From Lepisosteus oculatus (lineage: Eukaryota > Chordata > Actinopteri > Semionotiformes > Lepisosteidae): a stretch of DNA of 64,000 nt. This document shows, piece after piece, positions 1 through 11,920 of this stretch (its first letter is position 1; every line of letters starts with the position of its first letter). Below the pieces are notes generated by a model. It was given only the letters and a program-made list of their open reading frames with translations. It had not been told where the DNA came from and searched no databases. Both the position numbers and the translations under genes were made by a program. Location: positions 12,271,001 through 12,335,000 of the forward strand of contig NC_090711.1 in assembly GCF_040954835.1 (NCBI RefSeq), read 5' to 3'.

Positions 1-339
1 TAGCAGAGAGAGGTTAAAAGGAATAGCTCAACTCAATTTCAGTGGCAGATGGGAACAAAGCATCAGAGAGCTGGGGTCAGATATATTAAAGGCTTTGCAC
101 TAAAATTTAATTCTAACCTTTCTTTTTTTGGGACCAGGGGGGTGGGGGGCTTGGATTAAACCTGTTGCTGTTAAAAACCAGCAACAAGCAGGATTTCCCT
201 CGGCATACTCACACATACCACTGTTGTGCAGCACGCAGAAAAATGTTTCTTCCCAGAGAATTTCTAAAACCTTCTCCATTGCATTGCATTTCAAGGTAAC
301 CTATAATGCTCCTGCTGTATATATATATAATATATATAT
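1..339. other. Unassigned upstream DNA
   Basis: No gene recognised. A G-rich run lies near 136-152 and a (TA)n microsatellite near 317-339; the microsatellite is the insertion point of the foldback element that follows. Confidence 0.5.
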
Positions 340-507
340 GAACAAGTAATAGGTTTATTCCATGCTGAAAAAAAAAGAAAGAGAACACAACGTTTTGGCC
401 GTGGAGCCTTCTTCAGGTGTTCTCTTTCTTCTCTTTTCAGCATGGAATAAACCTTTACTTGTTCCTTTGCAGCCTACGCATGCTGACGCAGCTACCCACC
501 TGAACTA
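340..507. mobile_element. Foldback element copy 1, possibly Penelope-derived
   Basis: The left arm (340-388, beginning GAACAAGTAATAGG) is the reverse complement of the right arm (418-464, ending TACTTGTTC). They are separated by about 30 bases containing the family core (reverse complement: CTGAAGAAGGCTCCACGG then CCAAAACG). An unpaired tail of about 43 bases follows (CCTTTGCAGCCTACGCATG...CACCTGAACTA). The copy lies inside a (TA)n tract with TA repeats on both sides, so a target-site duplication cannot be resolved. Four other copies are in the window. Repeat status is seen directly; the Penelope assignment is inference. Confidence 0.75.
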
Positions 508-2118
508 ATATATATATATATGCATGCAAACTTGCTTGCCAGTGTTGTTTAATATATTCACAAAACTGGCTTCACAAATCCTTAATTCTATTTCAAAATC
601 TGTTTAGACTTGTCCCGACGTGGACTGACTGGAGCATTTTTTGGGGGGAAAATAGTGCATTTCTAAAAATGTCTTCCAGTTAAGGAATATATTTTCATAA
701 AAATCCTTAGGTTGGACCTCCACATTTACCTAAAATGTTAGGAATTTGACCGATTTTACTGCTTTTCACAGATCTGGCACTTAAATAATGAGCAACAGTA
801 ATGACAAAATTGTGACCTAATGTTCCAATTTATGACAAAGCATATTCAACTCTTTTACATGTCGTTTTTCAGGTAATATCTTTTTTTTAAGATCTTGGCA
901 GTTTTCCCCCGAATTCTAACAATAATGCAGTTGTTGAGTGAGAAATCCTATTTAGAGAAAAATAGCTCTGTCATTAATTTAACTAATCCTGCTAAGCACC
1001 AATGGAGATTAATTAACAGCGCAGGTATGATTGTTGTTGACGTAATGGTCAGGGCCTGTGGCTACAGGAGGCCTCTGCTGGAGATTCCCAGGGGCACTAG
1101 GACCAGAACTGGCTTTTCTTAGAGTGCAAGACCCCAGCTCAGAGTAATAGCTCTCACCTTTCTCTTCTCTCCCTTTGTCATCGATTTTGTTCTGGACTTC
1201 CGAGCTCTGCAGTTTATTGGGAGTACTGTAAAGAAAAGAATGCAACAAGCACAAAGGCACAGAGATGAGTCGGTCTTTAATGGGCATAAACCTGTAGATA
1301 TACAAGCAATATATTGGTTTTGATTTACAGATTGCAGGACTAATAATTGGTTATTGCATCCAATGGGAGCCTGCCTATTATACATGAACAGGCATCACAA
1401 TTTAATTTTCATTGGAGTCCCCACATACAGTATATATACAAGTTGTTAACAATGCTAGATTAAGCATTATTTGCGTTTGAAAATATGTAAGAAAATATTA
1501 GCTCTGTGACCAAAGACGTAGATTGTCAACCTGCCTTCAGCTAACCTGAAAAAAAATCACAATTGCCTGAATAACCGCAGTTTCTCCCACTGACACACAA
1601 GTGCTGCTTTAATATCAATTGAGTCTTAATCTAAATGGTTAATTTAATTACAACCATTGTGCATCTGACACACAACAGTCTGCACCGCATAGTAAGGCAG
1701 TGAAACGCTTTCTGTGTCTGTAGGAGGGGAAGAGGGGCTCTATCTGTGAAATACCACATCGGTGTAAATTGTGTGTTAGCGGTTTGGGGTTCAGAAGCGA
1801 GCGGGGAGAGATGGAGAGGCGCAGGAGTTTCCAAAGGCTGTCTGGATACAGGACAACATAAACTGCGCTACTTCATTGGGAGACAATGGAAGACAAGATC
1901 CCTTAATGTAGCTTCATCCACGTGCCTCCATTGTCTGCCTTCTGCCTTTTTTTTTCTTTCCCAGTGCTTTCAGTGAGGGGGGCTGGCTTGGCCGTATTCT
2001 CTCTCGCTCCCCCTCTGTGTCTGTGTTGTGTGGATGCACAGACGGTTCAGTAGTAATTTGATGTGTGTCCCAGGGGACATTTGATGGATTAAAGCTAAGC
2101 AGCTCCATTTCTAGGCAC
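508..2118. other. Upstream flank of scrt2, no gene recognised
   Basis: Mostly unique-looking AT-rich DNA with short (TA)n at 508-520. No coding exon or known repeat is recognised. Distal regulatory sequence of scrt2 could lie here, but single-sequence inspection cannot show it. Confidence 0.4.
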
Positions 2119-2180
2119 CACCTGATCTCAGTGCTTGTGCCCCATATAAAGGCAGCTTGATTGCTGATCTCAGCTAGTCT
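2119..2180 (+). promoter_or_regulatory. scrt2: Probable scrt2 core promoter (E-box, TATA box)
   Basis: A TATAAA box at 2145-2150 predicts transcription start near 2172-2180 (around CAGCTAGTCTGACAG). The E-box CACCTG at 2119-2124 is the core recognised by Snail/Scratch-type zinc fingers, so negative autoregulation is possible. From the predicted start to the SNAG methionine at 2524 no other ATG is seen, which supports both the promoter position and the chosen start codon. Motif positions are seen directly; function is inferred. Confidence 0.5.
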
Positions 2181-2183
2181 GAC

Positions 2184-2232
2184 AGTCTCTCTCTCCTCTC
2201 TCTCTTTCTCTCTCTCCCTCTCTCTCTTTCTC
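2184..2232 (+). repeat. Pyrimidine (CT)n tract in scrt2 5' leader
   Basis: About 50 bases of nearly pure CT/CCT/TTTC repeats directly downstream of the predicted start. A second T-rich tract lies at about 2415-2500, so the leader would be strongly pyrimidine-biased on the sense strand. Confidence 0.75.
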
Positions 2233-2259
2233 CCCATCCCTCTTGCCTGCTGCATCACA

Positions 2260-2278
2260 GGAGCTGTCCAGTGCTGAA
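2260..2278 (-). promoter_or_regulatory. RE1/NRSE-like site with compressed spacer
   Basis: On the minus strand the site reads TTCAGCACTGGACAGCTCC. The two halves match the REST/NRSF half-sites TTCAGCACC (8 of 9) and GGACAGCGCC (9 of 10), but they abut instead of being two bases apart as in the canonical 21-bp element. It lies in the predicted 5'UTR of a neuronal gene, where RE1 elements are typical. Binding with this spacing is uncertain. Confidence 0.4.
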
Positions 2279-2523
2279 CTAGATCTATATTTTTTTAACC
2301 GAGGGAGTCACAGGACAAAGAATTGGCATCAACTTTTCTTTTTTTGTCTCCCTTGAATTTTGGGGGGTGTTTTTTTTTTTAAGTTGCACGAGGATTACCA
2401 CTGGCTGCTTGCTTTGTTTGTTTGTTTTTTTCTTTTCTTTCTTTTTTTTTGTTTTTCCTCCTGTGTTGTTGTTGCTGTTGGGGTTTTTTTTTTCCTGGGG
2501 GTTTGCCTGTCTCCTGTTGAAAC

Positions 2524-5500
2524 ATGCCACGGTCCTTCCTGGTGAAGAAAATAAAGCTCGATGATTTCTCTTCCTCGGCTGTCGCTGCTTCCCACCACCA
2601 CCAACACCATCATCTAGACGACACTTACACTTTCGCACGCTCTATCACGGACTCCGTGGCCAGCTTGGGGGTCCGGATTAGTGAAAATGGTGAGTGTGGC
2701 TTGAAATCCTTTTAAAGAGACTCTCTCTCGAGGTCTGGTTGGAATCTGCATGCAGGCTTTGACCTCACTCTGCGTTGCTGTTGTCTCCCTTGATCGCTTG
2801 TGCATGTCCGTGCAGTTATTTGTTCTGGGCGACGAGTCCATGTGCAGATTACACAGCTGCTTTTATCACAAAAAACGGCATGTGTTAATTATGCAGTTAA
2901 AACTCGAAACCGCTTCTGAAGACATTTGTTTTTATACAGTGTGGGGGCTGGTGTCACAGCATCCTAGATGATTCCTGCCCTTGTTCCGAGACTTTTTTTT
3001 TGAATGTTGCATTTGGTGATGCTCCTACACAATTCAGGTCAGATAGAAACATTCGCCTTGCACAAATGCTACACGGCAGTGCTTGGATTCAGAAAGTCTT
3101 TTAGTTTGTTTTTTTTTTGCCTGTGCATCTTTGGCTTTTTGCTCGAGTCTTTCCATGGGAAATTCCAGCACTTGGAGGTTTTGGTGTGTGTGTGTGTGTT
3201 TAAGTGGGGGTATTGCATGATGGACTGGGATGTTAAATTTGTCCTTAGCTGTTACTGCCCTTGAGTACTGTAGCTATTCTCCCTCACACACATCCTCCCC
3301 CCCCATGCCCCCCGTTCTCTCTGTCCTTCCGGGTGTTTGAAATGCACTGGGGGTAGAATTTCATCAATACAAGCCCTTTGAGTCATACGAGACCTGGGCT
3401 TGCGTTGATACGCAGCACAACTGAGGATGAAGGAGAGGCAAAAAAAAAAAATCATAAAAAAATGCTTATGGCAGCACCACAGGGGTCATGTGACGCTGCA
3501 CGTACCGTAAACACGAGGAAATGGCACATAGCTTCACACAGGATTACAGCGGGGGAAGAGAGCAACAATCCCAATGTGCCGCAGTTTTGTGACAATTTTA
3601 GAGAAACGGGACAAGACAGATTAAAAAAAAAATGCTTGTATCCCCATTTCATCCAGGCTGTTCGATTTAAGAAACAATTTTCAGAGGGACCGTGCTCTGT
3701 TGTGCAATTGTCCTTCAAACCTTAGAGACTCTCCCCTGTTCAACCATTTTGTCCACAGATTTGGGATGCCAGCTGTCTGTTTGCTCTTTGTTTTGTTTTT
3801 TTAGCATAAGCCAAAATCCAGACATTGCAATACAGCGCAGCCTTGAAAATCCTGAAGATAACCTGTTATACAACCTCACTAAAGCAGCATTCTCAACAAA
3901 TGACTGCTGTAGATTGATAGAGCTAGCACAAATGTAGTTTTGTTACTTAATTTTTTGTGTGATGGGGGGGGCTGTTAGGGGATTTATTTGCATGCCGATT
4001 TAATCTCTGGTATGGCACTTAAAACAACTAGCAGCTGAAAGAACAAACAGCCAATCAAAAAAGTGCATCTCATCAGATTCAGTCTTTTGTGTTCTGTAAG
4101 AGACCAATGGTGGAAGATAACAGAAATCCCCAAAGCAAGCTGTTTTTACAAGGGCAGAACATCGCACTGAAGTTAAAGTGATGCTTGATGCATTTGCTGC
4201 CTAGGCAAAAACAGTCCAATATAGTAAAATATTTATGGAACTTGATGTCAAAAATGGACTGCAAAAAAGATATAAAGATCAGTTTGCATGCCACAGATAA
4301 TTGTAGGATTTTTGGATGTTAGCCTTTCTCCTTTTCTATTGTTCTGTGTAAGCCACCTTAAGCATGTGAGGCTGTTTGCAGATAAAACATGACAGACCAT
4401 TTTCTCAAATTTCTGTTTTTGTGTAATAAACGCTATCCAAAACATCTAGTATCTATTAAGGTCAAATTGGGGATATCCAGTATTAAAATGAGCTCAGTGG
4501 ATCTTCTATGTTAATAAAATAATGCGCAGAAAGTGCTTTTGTTTTTTTACAAAACACGTGCAAGGAGGAGTAACCCGAGAGCTTGAAGAAGGACAGAAAA
4601 TGTGACGGCAGTTTAGGATGTGTTCTTTGGAGAGATCAAGGCTGAGTTCCATCTATTGCTCTGGGAAGGAGAGCAGCACATCAGCGTTATTGCTGAATAA
4701 GTCAAAATTCTGAGCCGAGACTAAACCTTTATTGCCAGTGAAAAGTCTCAGCGATAATAAATGAGGAAGTTTAATCAAAATGAAGAGCTTTCTTATTTTA
4801 CATAAAAAGAACAGCATTTAATATCGCAGCATGAGCTTAAGGGACAGCAACAATAGACAGCAACAATAGGTTCTTTTGTCTGACCTTGTAGGGTATTGAT
4901 TGACACTTGTTACTCCAACACACATTAAGTGAACACTTGAAATGGAATAAGACTAAAGAAAGAAGCTGGAATTGTGTACAAGAGAAGAACAAACATTCTG
5001 AAATAAACTGTATACTGTATATAGTTAAATTCTTCAGTGCAGAAGATGAGATCTGTATTCTCTATAATGAATTTGGACATTTTCGGAATTCAGTTTCAGT
5101 TAAACTGTAGGTCTTATTCAATCTATTTACATGTCAGGTTCTTTGTTGCTTGTGGTATTTATACCATAATTAATGATAATTAATTATAATAATTATGTTT
5201 AATAATAACCTATGCACACAAAGTATTTTAATTCATCATGTTTTGTGGTGGAATACTTTGAATGGAAGTGCATTTTAAACAAAGAGTGGAGTAACAAATA
5301 TCAGATATTTCTGAAATGTTAAAGCTATTATAAATTAGAAGCAGCATGTAACAATGTATTTAGAACTTGGTGGTCCCACATTTCTGTAAGAAATAAATCA
5401 AATGTACGCAGTATTTAATCGTGGTAATTACCTTGGACGTTTGTGATGGGTGACAATTGCTTAAATGTTTAGAAACTTAAAGCACAAAAAGGGAGGGCGA

Positions 5501-8500
5501 TGCTTTGAAACACTAATATTTTCTTTTATTTTCATAAAACTGCTAAAGACAGCAGATGGCAAAAGACATTAAGGTGGAGAGAGAAGGCTATAGTGTGTCA
5601 AACTTGCATGTAGGCCTAGGATCACAATGAGAGCAGAAGAGAATAAATACTTCAGTCATCATGTGGCCGGAAGGCGCCTTTTAACTTTCAATCTCTCTGC
5701 ATCAGAGTGTGAAATAAAGTGTAAAAGCTGGGTCTGTTAGACTGGCAAAACAATAGAGAAATTGGCATGTTGAGAATGTTCTTACTTACAAGTACTTCTA
5801 ACAACACAATTAATTGTCTTTCTGCGACCTGCTGGTGATGCTGTCCTTCTCAGTCAACAATATTGCAATACTGGATTGGGTCTTTCTCTTTCTCTCTCCT
5901 TTTTCCAGCTTGTTTCTTTCTTAATGTCCTTATCATGCTTGTTGATATAGAGTGATGCCAAATTTACATTTATATTCCATTCCTTCCTGACTGGCTCTCT
6001 AGTTTGCTGCCTCCTTTTCTCTCCAGTGGGGAACAGTAACACTGTTTCACAGCCCATGAGCTATTGATCAGTACAAAACTTTGAATTTCATTAAAAATCA
6101 GTCAATATTTAATTTCCACTGCTTGCTGTGCCCAGCATTTTGCAATGCCTTCTTTTCCACAGCCCCTAAAGATTTCCCAATTAACTGCACTGTATGTCAT
6201 GAAATGTAATCTGTGTTTTTTGTTGTTTTTCTTTACTTAAAAATGTAAAAACTGAAATTAATTGGGGGAAATACATTTTTCAAACACAGGGGGAATATCT
6301 CTCACTATAGATATTTATAGTGGTACAGTATAAACATTTGAGAAAATGGAAATAAAGAAACAATAAATCTCATTTAGTATTGTATACCAGTTATAAACTG
6401 GTCTTTTGGTCTTTATTAATTCTTTCCAAAAAAACTATATATATAATTCACTAAACTTTCTATTTAATATTTATTTTATATTTTATATTTAATAAAAATG
6501 AGTGAACAGTACAATCTGAACTGAGATTTTAGGTTACAGAAGTCTATATCCCACTATACTTTCAATTAATTTATTAAAATGCACTAGAGTACACTGAGTG
6601 CCATTTTGTCCACACATCAACACATACGTAATTCTTCTGAATTCTTGAGCACACTGACATATAGATTGTAACATCTGTAGCTTAAATGATTTTTCCCTAT
6701 TTCTTAGTGTTTAGCTGGGAGCATTGCAAGACTTTAAATGTTACGTTTTTTCTTAATATGTCAAGCAAGATAACACTGGTGTTAAGGGCAATGTTTGGAT
6801 TTGATTTCTGTGTAGAAAAAAAGCAGTTGCCACATTAACAAACGAATGAAAAGAGGTGTTTACTGCTATTTCAAAAAGTGAAGGTCACAGATTTCCAGCT
6901 TGATGAAATTTGCTGCGTTTAGGATAATCACACCTGTAAATCGCTGAACCGAAAGAGGAATATGGCATTAATTAATTATCTTATCTTATGCACAGCAAAA
7001 ACAGAGAGCTTGATCAGTCTCGCACAGCCCTGAAGCACTTTTATGCAGTATGTTTTGCAGCCCTGGCAGTCCGCTTAGCCAAAATCAAAGAGTTTGAAAA
7101 AAGGTATAGATATAGTTCAATATGAGAAACCGGTAAGCTCCTGGCAGATGGAAAATGGATGACCTATTATCATTAAAGAAGAATTTAATGATTAATAATG
7201 AGAAGCTTTTCATGTACAACCCTTCCATCAAGTCCACTTGTATTATATTCTGGATTGTGGGTCTGAAAGCACTTTCATTTACAGCACAATCCATGCTTAC
7301 AAATCCATGCCATACAAAGTTACTTAAAGGAAGCACGTTATTTGAAGCATTCTTTATTTCCAGTCATGAATTTAAAAATGTATTGCCATACTATGACAGC
7401 TTGACCTTCCTGTGGATGGCTAGTCAGTTCAACTGATTCTTTGAGACAGGCTTTATATCTGAGACACTTGCACTGGAGCAGAAGCAATGCCTCACTTACA
7501 CAAAACTTTGACTTCAAGTGTAACAAACTTCAACTTCATCAGTTACGCATTGAATGACTTGGTCTGGCATCAGATCTCAATTTTCCATGAATGTTGATCT
7601 TAAGCCACCAGTGCACTCTGGCTGAAGTTACAGAATCCATACAATGACTTTTGCTAAGGACTGTATATTAACGTGTTTGGACACTTTGTCAGAAGCAAAC
7701 TGTGCAAATGGTTTATTCTCTGAAGATCCCACACTATACATCTTTAGGTTCAATTGAGTTTATTTTAGAGAAGTGCTCAGTTAAGCAAAATAATATTGTC
7801 CTATCAGTCCCAAAAATTAGTTTGGTGCCCTCATTAGTGGTCCTTAATATTATTAAGGGCTTCCAGTGAAACAGTAAGCCATTAGAGGAATACTTACTCT
7901 ACACTGATGTGCTTGTCCCATCTGAAAGCTATTTCTCTTCATATAATGAATTTGTTATACACATAGTCAATATTAAAATTAGAAAACTACAAACTTAAAA
8001 AAGACTCATTGAAGTTTTATTAAAAACTTGATTTGGAGAAATGCAATGCTGTATATGCAGTAGCTTTTACACCTCTTTGGACAGGGTGCTCATTGATCAT
8101 TCTCACAATTCAATTCTTTAGAATATATTGCAATAAGAAGCATAGCAGGACCTAAGGTATTAACAGATATTGCATACCACTTCCATCACAGACCATCATT
8201 AGGAAGAAACAGTCTCAGTCTCAAATATGCTAATATAATAACTAAATCCAATCTTTGTAGCAATACAAAAACCAACCACATACAGTAAAAACAAGCAACA
8301 AGCATTCAATTCAACAAGCAGACACTCTATGATATATATTATTATACACCCCTTTTTGAGTAAAATGTTTTCGGGGTGCTTGACAATAAATAAATAAAGC
8401 AGGACTTGACAATAAATAAGAAACATATGATCATGACATAATAATAACAAAATTAGAGGGCAGAAGCATTTTTATAGAAGGCATACAATAGCAAAGCTTT

Positions 8501-9895
8501 GTCTGCTCTGAACATGCCTGATCTTATATAGCCAGATCCTGAAACCTTACAGCCTGATCTTTTCAAGCAAGCTGACAACTGGTCAATCCTGTAATGGAAG
8601 ACCTTATAAGAAAACAAGGACACAAGTGGTATTGGTGGACCAGTAGGTGGCACTCTTTCCTCCAGACCAAGCTTGCCCAAAACAGTTCTTAGTGTAATTA
8701 CTTTCTTGGTATGTGTCCATTAAAGATCCCATCCCTTTCAGTGAGGCATGTGGTCCCTACGATCCTAAATAAATTTCATCTGAGCTTGCACAAGGAGGGT
8801 TATCGAAAAATTCCCCCTTGGTTCAATTTGGTGAAGCAATTTCTCATTCCTCCACCTGGCTTCAGCACATCACCCGTTGGGTGGGATATTTCAGTAGCGG
8901 GTGAAATGGGCTCCTTTCTATATGTAAAACACTTTGGGATCCTTTGGGAGATGTAAATGCAGGGATTAATCGCGATAATATCTGAACGGGAATCTGCACC
9001 CTGCTACAGATAGTGCAAAGCAGATTATCACTCTGAGGATGATGCTCTCCACCTGTTTCAAATAATTTAACATGCAGAAAAGATGCTAGTTACAGAAGAA
9101 TTGTGGCCTCATGCTGAGAAAATCTAATAAGCTATGGAGAAAGAAATCTATCTAATAGTACACTTAGGAGCTACCAGCGTGATCTGATAATTCGAGACAT
9201 TTTGTTGTTCAGCACAGATGTAGTTTATCTAATAGAAGGAAAGTTGTTTTTTTTAAAATAAGAGATGGACTGTAATCCATGACTTTTGAAGTCAGAGATG
9301 CCTACATGATTGTGTTATTGGCAAGGAGAGTAACAGGTCATAAAAATGCTCAATGACGGATGCTCAACGCGATGTCAGTGAAGAGTTGGAAAAATGTATT
9401 CTGTTTCAATGTTAGCCCCTATCTGCCTTGCTATAGAGGTAATTCTTTCTTTGCGTCCAAACCTTTGTGCTGGTGAATATCTGTCTCTCCAGTCTGCCCC
9501 AGGTTCAAAGAGGAGAACCCGCCGCGATGCCGAATGAGCTGTTTTTCTCCGCCCATTAACGGGGGCTGTCCTGTTCTTGTTCCCAACCCCACAGGCTACA
9601 TCCAGGACTACATCACGCCAGCGGTGTACAAGACGGAGAAGAAGATGGGGCTCAAGCTGGCCTCGGCCGTGTCGGAGCCCCTGTACACCCAGGTGAGCAG
9701 CGGAGGAGAAGAGTACTCGGACCACGACATGGAGCACCCGGACAGCCCCCAGTCCGGCATGACGGCCAGCGGCTTCTTCAGCGGGGAGGCGGAGGCCCTG
9801 ACGGAGGGCTACACCATGGATGCCTTCTTCATCTCGGACGGGCGCTCCAAGAGGAAGGGCGACGGCGAGGGTCAGGGCGCGACAGGGCCGGGTCT

Positions 9896-9926
<31 letters not shown>

Positions 9927-10424
9927 GGCGGCGGAGGGGGCGGCGGCGGAGGAGGGGGCCACCCCCCGCGCCACACCTGCAACGAGTGCGGCAAGACCTA
10001 TGCCACCTCCTCCAACCTGAGCCGGCACAAGCAGACCCACCGCAGCCTGGACAGCAAGATGGCGCGCAAGTGCCCCACCTGCGAGAAGGTCTACGTCTCC
10101 ATGCCCGCCCTGGCCATGCACATCCTCACCCACGACCTCAAGCACAAGTGCGACGTGTGCGGCAAGGCCTTCAGCCGGCCCTGGCTGCTCCAGGGCCACA
10201 TGCGCTCCCACACGGGGGAGAAGCCCTTCGCCTGCGCCCACTGTGGCAAGGCCTTCGCCGACCGGTCCAACCTGCGGGCCCACATGCAAACCCACTCTGC
10301 CTTCAAGCACTACAAATGCAAGCGCTGCAATAAAACCTTTGCCCTCAAGTCCTACCTGAACAAGCACTACGAGTCGGCCTGCTTCAAAGGCTCCCAAGAG
10401 GATGACTCCGGCTCGGAGAACTGA
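2524..10424 (+). CDS. scrt2: Scratch-family zinc-finger repressor, join(2524..2689, 9595..10424)
   Basis: Two exons encode 331 residues. Exon 1 ends with donor GTGAGT (phase 1) and exon 2 begins after CCCCACAG; joining them keeps the frame. The N-terminus [15 protein letters not shown] is the SNAG repression motif of Snail/Scratch proteins. A His-rich patch lies near residues 24-30, the Scratch signature [10 protein letters not shown] at 131-140, and a run of about 21 Gly at 157-177. Five zinc fingers span about 182-318; the first four are C2H2 and the last is C2HC (CKRC...HYESAC), as usual in this family. Known role: nuclear, E-box-binding transcriptional repressor in post-mitotic neurons. 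Paralogue choice: ISDGRS and linkage to srxn1 and tcf15 indicate scrt2, while the C-terminal [13 protein letters not shown] resembles SCRT1. Family assignment is near certain; the paralogue is less so. Confidence 0.95.
8640..8654 (+). promoter_or_regulatory. CTCF-like motif, forward orientation
   Basis: CCAGTAGGTGGCACT fits the CTCF core CCASYAGRKGGCRSY at every position. It lies in the scrt2 intron. A single motif in 64 kb can arise by chance; occupancy is not shown by sequence. Confidence 0.45.
8717..8963 (+). repeat. SINE-like relic with GCTTTGGGATCC-type tail
   Basis: The end (TGTAAAACACTTTGGGATCC, 8924-8943) resembles the conserved tail of fish SINEs (TAAAGCGCTTTGGGATCC...). A related tail, inverted, ends the repeat at 23845-24138. 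The head of this copy is too diverged to classify. Confidence 0.4.
9893..9958 (+). repeat. GGC/GGA trinucleotide tract coding poly-Gly
   Basis: A near-pure GGN repeat inside scrt2 exon 2 that encodes about 21 consecutive glycines between the Scratch signature and the first zinc finger. Human SCRT proteins also have Gly-rich linkers here, so the linker type is conserved, but the tract is probably length-variable. Confidence 0.9.
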
Positions 10425-11920
10425 CGGGAGGGGTGGGACCGAACCCCCTACCCCCAATCCCTCCCCTCCCCCCTCCGTTTGTTTTTAGAAAGCAATATTT
10501 TCACTGAGATTATTTCAAGAACAACTAGTAATAACTACAAAGACAAAAATGTGTATGCTGGATTTTTCGGAAACAGTTGCTACACGCGCACACACACAGA
10601 CTCTTGAACACTTACACACCTATTACTTACGAGGCCTGGCATGTGGATTTTTATTGATAATAATACGAATTATAGTAATACTTATAATAGTAATAATATT
10701 CCTATTCCTAATATTTTATAGCAAAGGCTGTGGGGAAGAAAAAAAAACAGAAAAAATGAACAAAAAAAGGTGACTGCAACTCTTTTTTTTCTTTTATAGG
10801 AACAAAAAAAATGACCTCTTGTATTTTTATGCTGCTTTTTTTTTTCTTTTTGCTAAGGATGCGATTCTTTTGCAACAGCCAACAAGAACTTTTTATGAAC
10901 CGCGAAAAAGACTACGAATTGAACAATGACCGTATTTGCAAAAAAAAAGAAGAAAAACGAAGAAAAAAAATGCCATTTTAGGTTGAAAACTTTGTGTGTC
11001 ACAGTTGAGTATTTAATTCAATGACGATTACTTTTTTTTTTCTTTATGCCAGTATCATCATTATTTCTCAGTATTATTTACTGTGCCAATCATTCCCAAA
11101 ATTGTTTGTTGGATGCAGAACAGCTTTGTAACTGTGGGTACAGATTTGTCTGGGTTTCATTTCTCGGTCTTCCAACCCAAAACCAGGGATTGTTTAAGGA
11201 GGTGAATCAAAACATGCTCTTTTCCTCACATATTCCAAATTTTATTTGCAAAGCATATTTCTAAAGGAAGGGCATCACTGAGTTGCTGCCTACATTTTCT
11301 TCAATTCATGAATGAAATGTTGCTGTTGTCTGGCCTTTATATAATCAGAAAAACAAACAAAAGATAGCCTGCTATGTGCAAAGCACTTTCCTCAGATTTA
11401 GGGCTACAGTAGCCTCGTTCTCTTCTGCAGTTTGTAAATGTGCACATGGAGAATGAACCATACTCAGCATCTATAAGCTACCCCACCTGCTGAGACTTGA
11501 TGTATTTGAAACACTCTTTGGGGATTTAATTCCTTTAAAAAAGGCATTGGTGATAGCAAATTATTAGACCCTTTGTGAATGCAGCCTGATAATAGGGGCA
11601 GAAATGTAATCGTTAGAATTCTGTCCCTTTATGGTTGCTTCAGATATTCACATTTCTGCTTGCTGCTGTTCCTCTGCAAGATGTCAAGCTATGGTTTTTC
11701 TTTCATTTATTCAAGCCCCTTTGTCTGGTTAAGTGTCCTCGCTAAATTATAAGACTCTGGGAAAAGGTCCTAGGGACCTCTTTGTCATAATACGTGAAAA
11801 GGGATGTTTTGTGACGAGACCATGAGTGTGAATACTGTAGATATTCCCACAAAGGAAGAAAAATAGCTTTCTGAAAAAACAGTAGGGAGCTAATTTAAAA
11901 ATAAAGATTTACTCGAAGTC
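10425..11920 (+). other. scrt2: Probable scrt2 3'UTR
   Basis: Begins after TGA at 10422-10424. It contains several A-rich and T-rich runs and an ATA/ATT-rich stretch near 10655-10710. The first AATAAA found downstream of the stop is at 11900-11905, so the transcript could end near 11920. The end point is inference. Confidence 0.4.
11900..11905 (+). terminator. scrt2: Candidate polyadenylation signal for scrt2
   Basis: AATAAA hexamer about 1.48 kb after the stop codon. No earlier AATAAA was noticed in the 3' flank. A GT-rich downstream element is not obvious. Confidence 0.3.

Larger units (their letters stand above)
2690..9594 (+). other. scrt2: scrt2 intron 1 (6.9 kb)
   Basis: GT (2690-2691) to AG (9593-9594). 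It contains a (GT)n run near 3183-3199, an AT-rich homeodomain-type cluster of TAATTA motifs at about 5160-5210, a CTCF-like motif at 8640-8654 and a SINE-like tail ending near 8963. No coding exon is recognised inside. A large single intron separating the SNAG exon from the zinc-finger exon matches Scratch gene architecture. Confidence 0.85.

Noticed and set aside
9375-10457. 360-residue minus-strand ORF antisense to scrt2 exon 2
   Set aside because: Ala/Gly/Val-rich shadow frame of a GC-rich zinc-finger exon. The sense frame has five canonical zinc fingers and splice sites; the antisense frame has no domain.
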